Positions 15,972-23,495 of a stretch of 39,647 nt of DNA are shown here, piece by piece (positions within the stretch are counted from its first letter, which is position 1; each line of letters starts with the position of its first letter). The stretch is from Candidatus Zhuqueibacterota bacterium. GTDB taxonomy: Bacteria > Zhuqueibacterota > Zhuqueibacteria > Residuimicrobiales > Krinioviventaceae. The DNA lies in the NCBI GenBank assembly GCA_016934825.1, contig JAFGSB010000123.1, positions 1 to 39,647 of the forward strand, in the 5' to 3' direction. Made by a program: the position numbers and the translations under genes. A model generated the notes under the pieces. That model saw only the letters and a program-made list of their open reading frames with translations. It ran no database searches and was not told the DNA's origin.

Positions 15972-16682
15972 TTATATATCAAGCACCTTTCCCGCTTCTA
16001 TTGTGATATAATTGTTGCCGAAATCCTTTTCAAATACTTTTTCCGCTTTGTGGCCGGTGCAATGGGTTGGGCCAACTTTTTCAACGCCCATGTCTTTGAT
16101 AGCCGTTACAATCTGCTGGACCGCCCGCGGGTCGTGGTCCATGAGATGGAACCCTCCGAAGACCTGGTAAATTTTTGACCGGGGAAACCGGTCTTTGACA
16201 TTTTTTACCATGTTGACGATACCGGGATGCGAGCAACCGGTTATGACCGTGATCCCATGTTCCGTTTTCACCACAAGAGCCTGTTCCGGCATATCAGCGC
16301 CTTTGTATTCGCCCTCTATTTGTCCGGTTACGGCAATGTTCTGATCCACCTCCTGATACGGTTCCGTTTCGATCATCACTCCCTGCACCTGATTGACTTT
16401 GTCTTTAAAGGCCCGGCTAAAACCGGGACAGGCGTATACTTTCAGGCCCTTTCGTCTTTTCAACAGTTCCCATAAACCGCCGGTGTGGTCCCAATGGTCG
16501 TGTGAAATGACCACGGCTTTGATCTTGTCGATATCAACATTCAACTTTTGCATATTATCGAATATTGATACCGGTTCTTCGCCGGTATCAAACAGAATTT
16601 TTTCATCGACTAGACAGGAAAAACCCCATCCTGACCGGAACCCTTTTCGGGCGATATTGTCATAGATTATTTGAGCTTTCAT
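15972..16682 (-). CDS. Metallo-beta-lactamase-fold hydrolase (dihydropterin-phosphate synthase-like)
   Basis: The 236-residue MBL-fold protein has the dinuclear metal motif SHDHWDHTGG (His61, His63, Asp65, His66), followed by VITGCSHPGIVN and a terminal THCTGHKA, the order seen in the COG1237 group. Members are often annotated as 7,8-dihydropterin-6-methyl-4-(beta-D-ribofuranosyl)aminobenzene-5'-phosphate synthase, after the archaeal enzyme. The bacterial ones sit in anaerobe clusters with NifX and DUF5320 proteins, and their substrate is unproven. The start ATG overlaps the zinc-ribbon stop (ATGA) with GGGAGG ahead, so the two are translationally coupled. Confidence 0.9.
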   Translation of the reverse strand: MKAQIIYDNIARKGFRSGWGFSCLVDEKILFDTGEEPVSIFDNMQKLNVDIDKIKAVVISHDHWDHTGGLWELLKRRKGLKVYACPGFSRAFKDKVNQVQGVMIETEPYQEVDQNIAVTGQIEGEYKGADMPEQALVVKTEHGITVITGCSHPGIVNMVKNVKDRFPRSKIYQVFGGFHLMDHDPRAVQQIVTAIKDMGVEKVGPTHCTGHKAEKVFEKDFGNNYITIEAGKVLDI

Positions 16683-16906
16683 TTTATTATCCTCCCTTTA
16701 TATTCAAAAGCATTTTGTTTCATTTTTATCCATTTCCCTTCGTCAATACCGATGATCTGTCCGCACAGACATTGCATGTTTTGCCGGTCCCGGACGGGGT
16801 AATATCTGACAATTCTGTCCTTATAGCATCGTAAAACGCGACCTTTGCCGATTTTTTTGTATTTAAAAATTTTTCTTTTGCATTGCGCGCATTTTATTGT
16901 AATCAT
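16679..16906 (-). CDS. Small zinc-ribbon protein
   Basis: The 75-residue protein has CxxC at Cys6-Cys9, Cys27, and CxC at Cys46-Cys48, which is enough for one zinc or iron-sulfur knuckle. The remainder is rich in Lys and Arg, as in nucleic-acid-binding zinc ribbons. I do not recognise the family. Its stop overlaps the start of the MBL-fold gene by four bases, and AGG precedes its ATG. Tight coupling suggests it works with or modulates the hydrolase. Confidence 0.7.
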   Translation of the reverse strand: MITIKCAQCKRKIFKYKKIGKGRVLRCYKDRIVRYYPVRDRQNMQCLCGQIIGIDEGKWIKMKQNAFEYKGRIIK

Positions 16907-16949
16907 GTTAACCTTTGAAGCGATTTTTTAAATGCTCTCAGAACTGTCA

Positions 16950-17744
16950 CTATAGTAAAAACGCGTTCGCGGCCATAAAAAAAGTAGCTAAAATAGTAGT
17001 GAAAACAAATAACATTTTTAACCGTTGCGGAGGAACTTTGATCGATATTTTACCTCCCAGCAAACCGCCAAGCGCGGCGGCGGAAACCAGCGGTAAAATC
17101 CATTTAGCCTGAAAATCTCCGGCGAGCGCATGACCGGAAAATCCCATTAGTGCCGTAAAAGCGACCATAGCCGAGGAAGTACCAACCGCCACATGCATCG
17201 GTACACCGCACATGAGTACCATCAACGGAATTTTGAAACTGCCGCCCGAAATGCCGAGCATACCGGCTAAAAAGCCGATTGCGGCGGTCATGGGAATAGC
17301 CAGCCACAGATTTACCTGGTACTGATATTGGCCAAAAGAACGAGACCAATATCCGGCCTTTTGGCGTGTATCCCGTTTTTTTTGACGAATCGGTTTTAAC
17401 ATGAAAAATGCCGAAATCATTAACAAAAGGGCAAAGAGGCATTTTAAATACACGCTCATGAAATGATGTGCAAAGTATCCTCCTAAAAATGCCATAATAT
17501 CAGTAGCCGGATCAAGTACAAGGGCGAGTTTCCAGTCTACGGTTTTGTATTTTTGAAAGACAACAGTTGCCAGTAATGCGGTTGTCATCAAAATTAATTG
17601 CGCGTTTGCTGCTGCGGCGGTCATGGAAAAACCGGATGCCAGTAACAGCGGTACGTAAAAATTGCCGCCGCCCCTGCCTAACATACTCATGATGCATCCT
17701 AACAGGAAAACCGCACTGGTCACATATATAATATTCAGTTCCAT
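16950..17744 (-). CDS. TauE/SafE (TSUP) family permease
   Basis: The 264-residue membrane protein has about eight hydrophobic segments in two halves, each carrying the Gly-rich family motif (LGRGGGNFYVPLLLASG near residue 25 and LGISGGSFKIPLMVLMCGVP near 170), and a closing LGGLLGGKISIKVPPQRLK. TSUP proteins move sulfite, sulfonates or related anions, and the substrate cannot be inferred here. It follows the DUF169 gene by 45 nt and precedes the zinc-ribbon gene by 43 nt, so it is likely co-transcribed. Confidence 0.9.
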   Translation of the reverse strand: MELNIIYVTSAVFLLGCIMSMLGRGGGNFYVPLLLASGFSMTAAAANAQLILMTTALLATVVFQKYKTVDWKLALVLDPATDIMAFLGGYFAHHFMSVYLKCLFALLLMISAFFMLKPIRQKKRDTRQKAGYWSRSFGQYQYQVNLWLAIPMTAAIGFLAGMLGISGGSFKIPLMVLMCGVPMHVAVGTSSAMVAFTALMGFSGHALAGDFQAKWILPLVSAAALGGLLGGKISIKVPPQRLKMLFVFTTILATFFMAANAFLL

Positions 17745-17789
17745 ATTTCGGATATCTTTTCGTTACGGCGTTTTAAAGGTTTTACGACA

Positions 17790-18398
17790 TTATACATAGG
17801 ACACCAGATCAAAATGTTTCCCGGGAATGCCGACAACAAGGCGCTCGCTGCCTATCCGGGCGAATTCCCTGGATTCCGCGCACCCGAAAGAAAATCCGAT
17901 TTCATTTTTTATAAAAGTTTTCACAGCGATCCCGCCGCAGATGGATGTCATACTGCACAAAGATGCGTCCAGGTTTTCAGCTTGCTTGTTATGATACAGA
18001 TAAAGCAGTTTCATTGCATCTTCGGGCAGGATATAGGACAAAATCACATCCGGTTCGTCCGTTGTGTTCAAACCGATATATTTATATTCCCCGTTCAAAC
18101 GCGGAAGTTTTGTGATCATGGCGTCCAATGCCTTCCTGTTCAGTTTCGATTTTTGCAGACATTTCTGGTAAAATTGAGATTTGTCCTGCCAACCAAAGGC
18201 AAAAAGCGCTCCGGGACAGTTGATGCTGTCCGAGTCCAGAATGACAGGATGATTTATCGCTATTTTCGTCGCTTCACAGAATCGAACATTTTTTATTTCT
18301 TTAAAATTTTTTTCATCCGGTTCATCAGTATAGAATTTTATTTTTATCCAATGGCTTCCGAATTTTTCCATAAATTTTTGTTGAGTGTCGCTCATCAT
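17790..18398 (-). CDS. DUF169-family protein
   Basis: The 202-residue protein matches DUF169 (COG2043): FCEATKIAINHPVI, INCPGALFAFGW, a central ILSYILPEDAMKLLYLYH, CSMTSICGGI and the terminal FSFGCAESREFARIGSERLVVGIPGKHF. Several conserved cysteines could bind a metal or cluster. Members are common in methanogens and sulfate reducers; the biochemical function is not established to my knowledge. The start is ATG 18398 or the adjacent ATG 18395, placed just after AAGGGA; an upstream in-frame extension to 18455 lacks a ribosome-binding site. Confidence 0.85.
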   Translation of the reverse strand: MMSDTQQKFMEKFGSHWIKIKFYTDEPDEKNFKEIKNVRFCEATKIAINHPVILDSDSINCPGALFAFGWQDKSQFYQKCLQKSKLNRKALDAMITKLPRLNGEYKYIGLNTTDEPDVILSYILPEDAMKLLYLYHNKQAENLDASLCSMTSICGGIAVKTFIKNEIGFSFGCAESREFARIGSERLVVGIPGKHFDLVSYV

Positions 18399-18553
18399 GT
18401 TTCCCTTTTTAATATCCGTTTGTTCTTTTCCTGAATTCTTTTGTGCGGCATACACGATGGATTAGATTATACCGATTGTGTTGTGTTCATATTAATATTA
18501 ATATACTCGGTTATTAAAAGATTAGCATAATATTTATTATTAACGCTTTATTT

Positions 18554-19192
18554 TTACGCTATCGATTTTTTTGCCTTAATAACCACAAAGGACCCGTCGC
18601 CATATCCTGATTTTACAGCCTCAATTTGATTTATAACGTCTAAATTGTTAAACAGGGTTTGATAAAAGACAAATTGAGAAAAGCCGGTTTTATTTAAATG
18701 AACAAGAATGTCGTGTGTTGAATAAAATCTGGCATCCCTGTAAAATACGTTGGAGTGCTTGTTTTTTTGATATTGTTTCCCGATTTTGCTTTTTTTGTCC
18801 ACAAAACCGATAATAATACAACCATCCCGGCGCAAAATTCTGTGAATTTCTTTTAAGGTTCTCTCAACATCATCTAAAAAGCAGATTGTCGTCACCAGCA
18901 GGACAAAATCAAAAGTTTCATCGGCGAACGGTATGGCTTCACCAACCCCCTTGATAACTGATAATTTCCTTTTAGCCGCAAGCTGACTCATCTTGAGTGA
19001 TGGTTCGATACCACAATTGATGCCCAGGGGTATGGCAAAACGGCCGCTGCCGATCCCGATTTCTATGCCTTTTCCCGCGAAAGGAATAACTTTTTTTACT
19101 GCCAGGAGCTCCGATTGATATATTATAAAATGCCGCTCGAACCACGAGTCGTATTCCATTGTATATTTATCAAATGGTTCCACAGGCGGCAT
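18554..19192 (-). CDS. Class I SAM-dependent methyltransferase
   Basis: The 212-residue methyltransferase has motif I IEIGIGSGRFAIPLG, the acidic loop IEPSLKM, GVGEAIPFADETFDFVLL (motif II/III) and LKEIHRILRRDGCIIIGFVD, as in the Methyltransf_11 group. The acceptor is unknown. AAGGAAAC precedes ATG 19192. It is 94 nt after the ferredoxin gene and belongs to the same unidirectional run. Confidence 0.9.
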   Translation of the reverse strand: MPPVEPFDKYTMEYDSWFERHFIIYQSELLAVKKVIPFAGKGIEIGIGSGRFAIPLGINCGIEPSLKMSQLAAKRKLSVIKGVGEAIPFADETFDFVLLVTTICFLDDVERTLKEIHRILRRDGCIIIGFVDKKSKIGKQYQKNKHSNVFYRDARFYSTHDILVHLNKTGFSQFVFYQTLFNNLDVINQIEAVKSGYGDGSFVVIKAKKSIA

Positions 19193-19286
19193 TATTGTTT
19201 CCTTTCGTTCATAAAAATCAAATTCAACCTGTCAGTCTTTCCTATCAAGCACCGGATTTTTTTATTTTCAATTGTTTTTACACATG

Positions 19287-19718
19287 TCATGATATTTTTT
19301 GCATAGATATGGCCATTTTCGGACATTCCGTAACACATATCCCGCATCCGGTGCATGCATCCCGGTCAACATGTGCGGAACCGTTAACAAGTGTGAAAGC
19401 CCCATGAGGACAAGCCTTTACGCATCTCCCGCAGCCGGTACATACGGTATGATCTATATACGCGGTATGACGGACGGGTTTACCTTTTAAAAGCTCGCCG
19501 ATACTGGCATTTATCTCTTGCAGTTGATTTTGTATGGTTTTAGCCTGCTGTCTCAGCATGGCCAGTTCGTCTTCTGTGCTCATTTGCCCGGAGGACGGCA
19601 GTCGAACATCGTCCGGTTTGACATCAACATCCTGCCTGCTGTTTTGTTTGTAGGATACATTAAACTCTCTGTCCATTCTTCGTCCCATACCTTTTCCTCT
19701 GAAATGGCCTCCGCGCAT
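19287..19718 (-). CDS. 2[4Fe-4S] ferredoxin with DUF5320-like N-terminus
   Basis: The 143-residue protein joins a basic, Gly/Arg-rich start (MRGGHFRGKGMGRRMDREF) and a coiled coil (residues ~47-77, EDELAMLRQQAKTIQNQLQE) to a bacterial ferredoxin with two complete CxxCxxCxxxCP motifs (Cys93/96/99/103 and Cys122/125/128/132). The same coiled coil appears in the neighbouring DUF5320 protein (LEALRNQSKYMEKTLAEI), so the three may assemble together as an electron-transfer complex. AGGAGAG sits before the start. No hydrogenase or other obvious partner is near. Confidence 0.9.
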   Translation of the reverse strand: MRGGHFRGKGMGRRMDREFNVSYKQNSRQDVDVKPDDVRLPSSGQMSTEDELAMLRQQAKTIQNQLQEINASIGELLKGKPVRHTAYIDHTVCTGCGRCVKACPHGAFTLVNGSAHVDRDACTGCGICVTECPKMAISMQKIS

Positions 19719-19805
19719 TTTCTCTCCTTTTAATTGTAAAAAAAATTATTTGACCGGCTGGTTATAAAACCGGTGGAACAAGGTTAGTCCGCCGGTTCTT
19801 TTCCG

Positions 19806-20171
19806 TTACTTTTTTCCCGTTTCCAGTTCCTGCAGGCGTTTGTTAATTTCTGCAAGTGTTTTTTCCATATATTTGGATTGATTTCTCAGCGCTTCCAATT
19901 CCTGCTCTTTTGTAAACCTGTAAGGTGTTGTATACGGCGTGAGCACAACCACGCCGCCCCATGACGGGTATCCGTAACCGGCACGCTGCCAGCCGGTGAG
20001 ACCTGTGGCATAAAACCAGTTACGTCGTCCCCTGCCGCCGCGTCCAAAACCGAATCCACGACCCGGAAAAGCGTTCATATAACCCGGCACGGGATAACCG
20101 GCGCAAAAACCGGCCGCACGGCCCGTTATCGGGCCGAACCCGGCGGGTCCTGTTCTATCTCCAAAAGGCAT
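19806..20171 (-). CDS. DUF5320 protein
   Basis: The 121-residue protein has the DUF5320 signature MPFGDRTGPAGFGPITGRAAG followed by a Cys and a Gly/Arg/Phe-rich middle (RGFGFGRGGRGRRN). It ends in a coiled coil (residues ~92-121). Members are found in anaerobes beside NifX-like and ferredoxin/ATPase proteins and are of unknown function. An ideal AGGAGGTGA precedes the start. Confidence 0.85.
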   Translation of the reverse strand: MPFGDRTGPAGFGPITGRAAGFCAGYPVPGYMNAFPGRGFGFGRGGRGRRNWFYATGLTGWQRAGYGYPSWGGVVVLTPYTTPYRFTKEQELEALRNQSKYMEKTLAEINKRLQELETGKK

Positions 20172-20218
20172 TTTTTCACCTCCTTTTATTGTTTGTTTAT
20201 TTCAATAAATTACTTTGA

Positions 20219-20602
20219 TCAATACCGGAAAAAGCATCCACGTCTCCGTCCCCGGCCGCGGCTTCTTCCACGACACCATGCAGTAAGCGGGTAACCGGTA
20301 GATGTTAACATGCCGGACCTGCCGGGCAGGGGAGTAAAAATGGGCCTTCCGGCCGGATTTACGAATGGCGGCACGAAATATCCATGCGACGTTCTCATTG
20401 TGGTTTGCCCTGAACTGTTATGGACGGGCATACCTGTCTTTGGTTGCTGCTGATGCCCCGATTGATAATAATTTCCCGCAAGACCGGTGATTCCACGCGT
20501 TATTGATGAATTTTCCTTATCCCGTTTTAATATACAATAGCCCATTCCCCGTCCCGTCATAGGCCCGTCGCCTGACGGCCCTGTTCCATTGTAATTTGGC
20601 AT
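20219..20602 (-). CDS. Second DUF5320-like protein
   Basis: The 127-residue protein begins MPNYNGTGPSGDGPMTGRGMG, the same signature as DUF5320, with one Cys directly after it (GYC). The middle is low in recognisable structure and the end is Arg/Gly-rich (CRGRSRGRGRRRGCFFRY). There is no coiled coil. It is probably a paralogue-type partner of the protein encoded at 19806-20171. AAGGAAAT lies before ATG 20602. Confidence 0.8.
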   Translation of the reverse strand: MPNYNGTGPSGDGPMTGRGMGYCILKRDKENSSITRGITGLAGNYYQSGHQQQPKTGMPVHNSSGQTTMRTSHGYFVPPFVNPAGRPIFTPLPGRSGMLTSTGYPLTAWCRGRSRGRGRRRGCFFRY

Positions 20603-20658
20603 TGTCTATTTCCTTTTTGTTATTGAAAACAATTTGCATTAACATGCAAAAAAAATTT

Positions 20659-21114
20659 TCATTCCTTTATCCGGCATTTGCTGCACATGCCGTAAAAATT
20701 AATGGTATGGTGAAAAATATTGAATTGATATTTTTCAGATAATGCTTTTTCGGTTTTATTCATCAGTTCCAGTTCTTCATTGACAAAATCGGTATAATCG
20801 ATTATCGATTTACAATTCACACATACCAGATGATGGTGGTGGTCTTTTTTCAGGGGATTATTGGTCAGTTCATAGCGTGCGCGGCCCTCTCCGAAATCAA
20901 ATTTCTGCACCACACCAATTTGAGAGAATAAATCCAATGTTCGATAAACGGTTGTCAACCCGATCGATGGATTTGTTTTTATGGCATCGATATAAATATC
21001 TTCCGCGCTCAGATGCTTGTCCGTATTTCTCAGTATGTTGATGATAATTTGACGCGGACTTGTTAATCTATAGCCGAAATCATAAAGACGTTTTTGCCAC
21101 CAGGGGCCTCTCAT
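20659..21114 (-). CDS. Fur-family transcriptional regulator
   Basis: The 151-residue regulator has the winged helix (residues ~15-85: YRLTSPRQIIINIL, then STVYRTLDLF-like TTVYRTLDLFSQIGVV), the metal segment KKDHHHHLVCVNC (His92-95, Cys98, Cys101) and a terminal CxxC (Cys144, Cys147), i.e. the structural zinc site. Whether it senses iron, zinc, manganese or peroxide cannot be told from sequence. ATG 21114 is preferred, with GGAGA upstream; a TTG at 21144 is the longer alternative. It is the first gene of the minus-strand island and has a Fur-box-like operator 53 nt upstream, so it is probably autoregulated. Confidence 0.92.
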   Translation of the reverse strand: MRGPWWQKRLYDFGYRLTSPRQIIINILRNTDKHLSAEDIYIDAIKTNPSIGLTTVYRTLDLFSQIGVVQKFDFGEGRARYELTNNPLKKDHHHHLVCVNCKSIIDYTDFVNEELELMNKTEKALSEKYQFNIFHHTINFYGMCSKCRIKE

Positions 21115-21166
21115 CAGTTTTGTCTCCAATTGTTTAATGTACAAAAATTTACAAAGAATTCTTATT

Positions 21167-21185
21167 GAAAATGGTTTTCATTATC
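21167..21185 (-). promoter_or_regulatory. Fur-box-like operator
   Basis: Read on the minus strand, GATAATGAAAACCATTTTC agrees at 16 of 19 positions with the classical Fur box GATAATGATAATCATTATC. It lies 53-71 nt upstream of ATG 21114 and would overlap the promoter of the regulator gene and the cluster behind it. Confidence 0.65.
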
Positions 21186-21272
21186 AATATAAGCAATTGT
21201 ATCGTGTTTGTCAATGATTTATTTTTTTATCAATCACTTGTAATATGCGTTAAATACAACTGGCATTTTTTT

Positions 21273-21346
21273 GCTCACGGATCTCTGATGAATACGGATT
21301 GAACAATTAAAAATTCGTGCGTATCCGGGTCATCCGTGGGCATTTT
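21273..21346. repeat. Dispersed CCACGGAT-type hairpin repeat, copy D
   Basis: Left arm GCTCACGGATCTCTGATG and ACGGATTGAACAATT, then AATTCGTGCGTATCCG and CATCCGTGGGC on the right; the arms form a long imperfect stem. It is followed by a gap of about 75 nt and then the promoter at 21421, the same arrangement as copy A and its promoter. Confidence 0.7.
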
Positions 21347-21420
21347 ATTATGAGGGGGCCTCATCGATACTCTTTTCAGTTTCAAATTTAAAAAAAATTC
21401 ACTTTTTAATTGATTTAAAC

Positions 21421-21449
21421 TTGACACATGAATTGTTTTTATTTATATT
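21421..21449 (+). promoter_or_regulatory. Sigma-70-like promoter of the Trp-repeat exported gene
   Basis: TTGACA (21421-21426) and TATATT (21444-21449) are 17 nt apart and lie in the conserved block AATTGTTTTTATTTATATT also seen at 7308-7336. The start codon is at 21733, leaving a leader of about 280 nt. Confidence 0.6.
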
Positions 21450-21732
21450 TATTTAATCAGGGCGTCCGCTTCCGATATTACCCCGGATTAAACCAACACC
21501 GGCGTCTGATGCAACACATCCGCCCGCTTGTAGCCGTTAAAATTTGCCATAACCGACGGTGTAAATTCAACATTTAAAATATTTTTAATTTTGATCGCGT
21601 TTGCTAAAAGCATTTAACCATCGATATTTCTATTTAATCTCATAAAGATGCCTGATTTTCTGCTTAAATCGCCGTGGGAATGATAATATTTTTCCTCGAA
21701 AATAAGAGTCTTAAAAACGTAAAGGATAAAAT
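21450..21732 (+). promoter_or_regulatory. Leader region homologous to the CsgG-like gene leader
   Basis: GTCTGATGCAACACATCCGC (~21503-21522) matches the leader at 7382-7401 at 17 of 20 positions, and the AACCA/CACC stretch before it also aligns. ACACCG (~21497) can pair with CGGTGT (~21559). The remaining ~170 nt to the start codon show nothing I can name; AAAGGA lies before ATG 21733. Confidence 0.4.
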
Positions 21733-22983
21733 ATGAAAAAGCGGAACTGTATCGATCTGAGTATTTTAAATTATATATCTTCTCTTGTTTTGATTTTGAT
21801 AATGCTATTATCGATGAATACAAACCTCACAGCAGAGGAAGATGTCATCGTAACCGGGGCCGGCAAAACCGAAGTTAACGGGACCTATGAGTATATGGAT
21901 TATATGAACGGTAAGCCTCGCTGGCATCTGTCGGGAACAAATTATTATATCTGGTGGAATCTTGTATTTGACGGTCAATGGCAGGTGTATGGCGGTGACC
22001 GATGGTATTTCAATAGTGCCGCTACTCCAAAACCCCCTCATGACGGCTGGGAACTGGGCAGCGGCGGTTCTCCGGCCCCAAATTTGTGGGGAGACGTATA
22101 TATACCCGCTGATAACATACTAGTCACAGGGGCCGGTAAAACAGATGTGAACGGCCTGTACGAGCCCAACGGTGAAATGAATGGTAAACCCAAGTGGTTA
22201 CATAAGAACGGTAATTACTATCTTTGGTGGAATCTTGTTTTTGACGGACAATGGCAGATATATTTTGGCAATAGATGGTATTTCAATACCAATAATACAT
22301 CCTACCCGCCGCATATCCAGTGGCAGGTTGGAAGCGGAGCAGAGCCGGCACCGACTTTATCCGGCAATGTGGACACTTCATTGCCGGTTCACCTTTCAGG
22401 TTTTACGGCACGCCAGGAAAAAGGATATGTCTTGCTCGAGTGGGCAACCGAAAGTGAAACGGACAACCTGGGATTCATCCTTGAACGCAAAACCACCGAA
22501 ACCGTTTGGAATCGTATCGCCTCTTATGAAACACATGAAATACTTGCCGGTAGGGAAAGTTCTACATCAGTGACAAAATATACCTATATCGATAACAATA
22601 TCCTGCCGGGTGTGACATACAGCTATCGCCTTTCAGATGTTAATATAACCGGCAAAATCAATATAGACGATGTTATTACCATTACAACGGCGGAACTGCC
22701 CCGGTTTACCGAGCTCAAACTAGCCTATCCCAATCCCTTCAATCCGGATACCCGGATTGTCTATTCGCTGGCAGAAGATGCAATGGTAACCCTGAAAATT
22801 ATAAATACGATGGGCCAGACAATACGGACACTGATTATCGCACAAAACCAGTCAATTGGAACATATACCGTCCACTGGGACGGCAGGGATCAGAATGGTG
22901 ATAATGTATCAACCGGTATATATTTGCCGGTGCTGACCGCCGGTGATGTTGTCAAATCGCAAAAAATAATGTTAGTGAGATAG
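21733..22983 (+). CDS. T9SS-exported protein with two tandem Trp-rich repeats
   Basis: The 416-residue protein has an N-terminal signal segment (residues ~8-33). Two tandem repeats of ~83 residues (38-120 and 129-211) share VTGAGKTxVNGxYE, NGKPxW, NYYxWWNLVFDGQWQ, RWYFN and PP..W. Residues ~215-320 form an FN3-like domain (LSGFTARQEKGYVLLEWATES), and the end is a type IX sorting domain (LAYPNPFNPDTRIVYSL, then GIYLPVLTAG and QKIMLVR). It is therefore exported by T9SS and probably anchored or released at the surface. The repeat resembles a small Trp-rich beta domain found in several phyla that often occurs singly; its function is not known to me. Monocistronic: a terminator lies at 23010-23034, and it has its own promoter/leader. 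Confidence 0.85.
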   Translation: MKKRNCIDLSILNYISSLVLILIMLLSMNTNLTAEEDVIVTGAGKTEVNGTYEYMDYMNGKPRWHLSGTNYYIWWNLVFDGQWQVYGGDRWYFNSAATPKPPHDGWELGSGGSPAPNLWGDVYIPADNILVTGAGKTDVNGLYEPNGEMNGKPKWLHKNGNYYLWWNLVFDGQWQIYFGNRWYFNTNNTSYPPHIQWQVGSGAEPAPTLSGNVDTSLPVHLSGFTARQEKGYVLLEWATESETDNLGFILERKTTETVWNRIASYETHEILAGRESSTSVTKYTYIDNNILPGVTYSYRLSDVNITGKINIDDVITITTAELPRFTELKLAYPNPFNPDTRIVYSLAEDAMVTLKIINTMGQTIRTLIIAQNQSIGTYTVHWDGRDQNGDNVSTGIYLPVLTAGDVVKSQKIMLVR

Positions 22984-23009
22984 ACTTTGGGAATATTCGT
23001 GCCGGTTTT

Positions 23010-23034
23010 AAGTCTGACCGCTCAGGACTTTTTT
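23010..23034 (+). terminator. Rho-independent terminator after the Trp-repeat gene
   Basis: AAGTCTGA (23010-23017) pairs with TCAGGACTT (23022-23030) with one bulged base and a CCGC loop, followed by a run of six T. It lies 27 nt after the stop codon. Confidence 0.8.
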
Positions 23035-23192
23035 GTCTGGAATTGACAATAAGGAGCATATCCTGTTCGTTGTGCTGTCTGAAGACGTATTATTCTGTTC
23101 GACCTGGATCGGAATCAATGATCCACATATTGCGGACCCAAAGTCGATTTTATACATCTCTGTTTCCGATCCAGGACGAATTAATTTTTGTT

Positions 23193-23270
23193 AACCACGG
23201 ATCACACGATGTCCACGGATAGATCAATTCGGATTGTTGTTCATCAGCGTTATCCGTGGGCGGTTTTTTA
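23193..23270. repeat. Dispersed CCACGGAT-type hairpin repeat, copy E
   Basis: AACCACGGATCACACGATGTCCACGGAT on the left half and TCAGCGTTATCCGTGGGCGG followed by six T on the right; the outer CCACGGAT and ATCCGTGG pair perfectly. The final T-run makes it terminator-like on the plus strand. Confidence 0.7.
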
Positions 23271-23370
23271 CCCACCGGGATATATGCCGGGCGCTATTTT
23301 TACTGTACAACAGCCCCAAGCAATCCTTTTTTATTTCACCGGGAATGATTATCTTTAAACGTAAAAATTC

Positions 23371-23434
23371 ATATAGTTATAGGATTATAGCTATATCTTG
23401 GATCCGTTAACCGGATTAATAAGCAGCCGGTTAA
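23371..23434 (+). other. Two hairpins in the leader of the mannosyltransferase gene
   Basis: First, ATATAGTTATA (23371-23381) and TATAGCTATAT (23386-23396) pair at 10 of 11 positions around GGAT. Second, TTAACCGG (23407-23414) and CCGGTTAA (23427-23434) pair perfectly around 12 nt. They end 61 nt before the start codon and could be operators or RNA structures. Confidence 0.4.
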
Positions 23435-23495
23435 GGAAAGAATTTGTGTAACAAAAATCAAAAATTTACTTAAATAAAAAAAGAAACTTAACTTT

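Larger units (their letters stand above)
23035..23495. other. Intergenic region before the mannosyltransferase gene
   Basis: About 460 nt without an open frame of interest. It holds dispersed repeat copy E (23193-23270) and two leader hairpins (23371-23434). No sigma-70 pair with 17-nt spacing was found. Confidence 0.5.

Noticed and set aside
17814-18434. 206-residue open frame opposite the DUF169 gene
   Set aside because: Antisense shadow of a gene with clear DUF169 motifs; its Phe/Ile/Gln-rich protein has no domain.
19806-20602. Low-complexity Gly/Arg DNA as a tandem repeat array
   Set aside because: The repetitiveness comes from coding for Gly/Arg-rich DUF5320 proteins and has no regular period.
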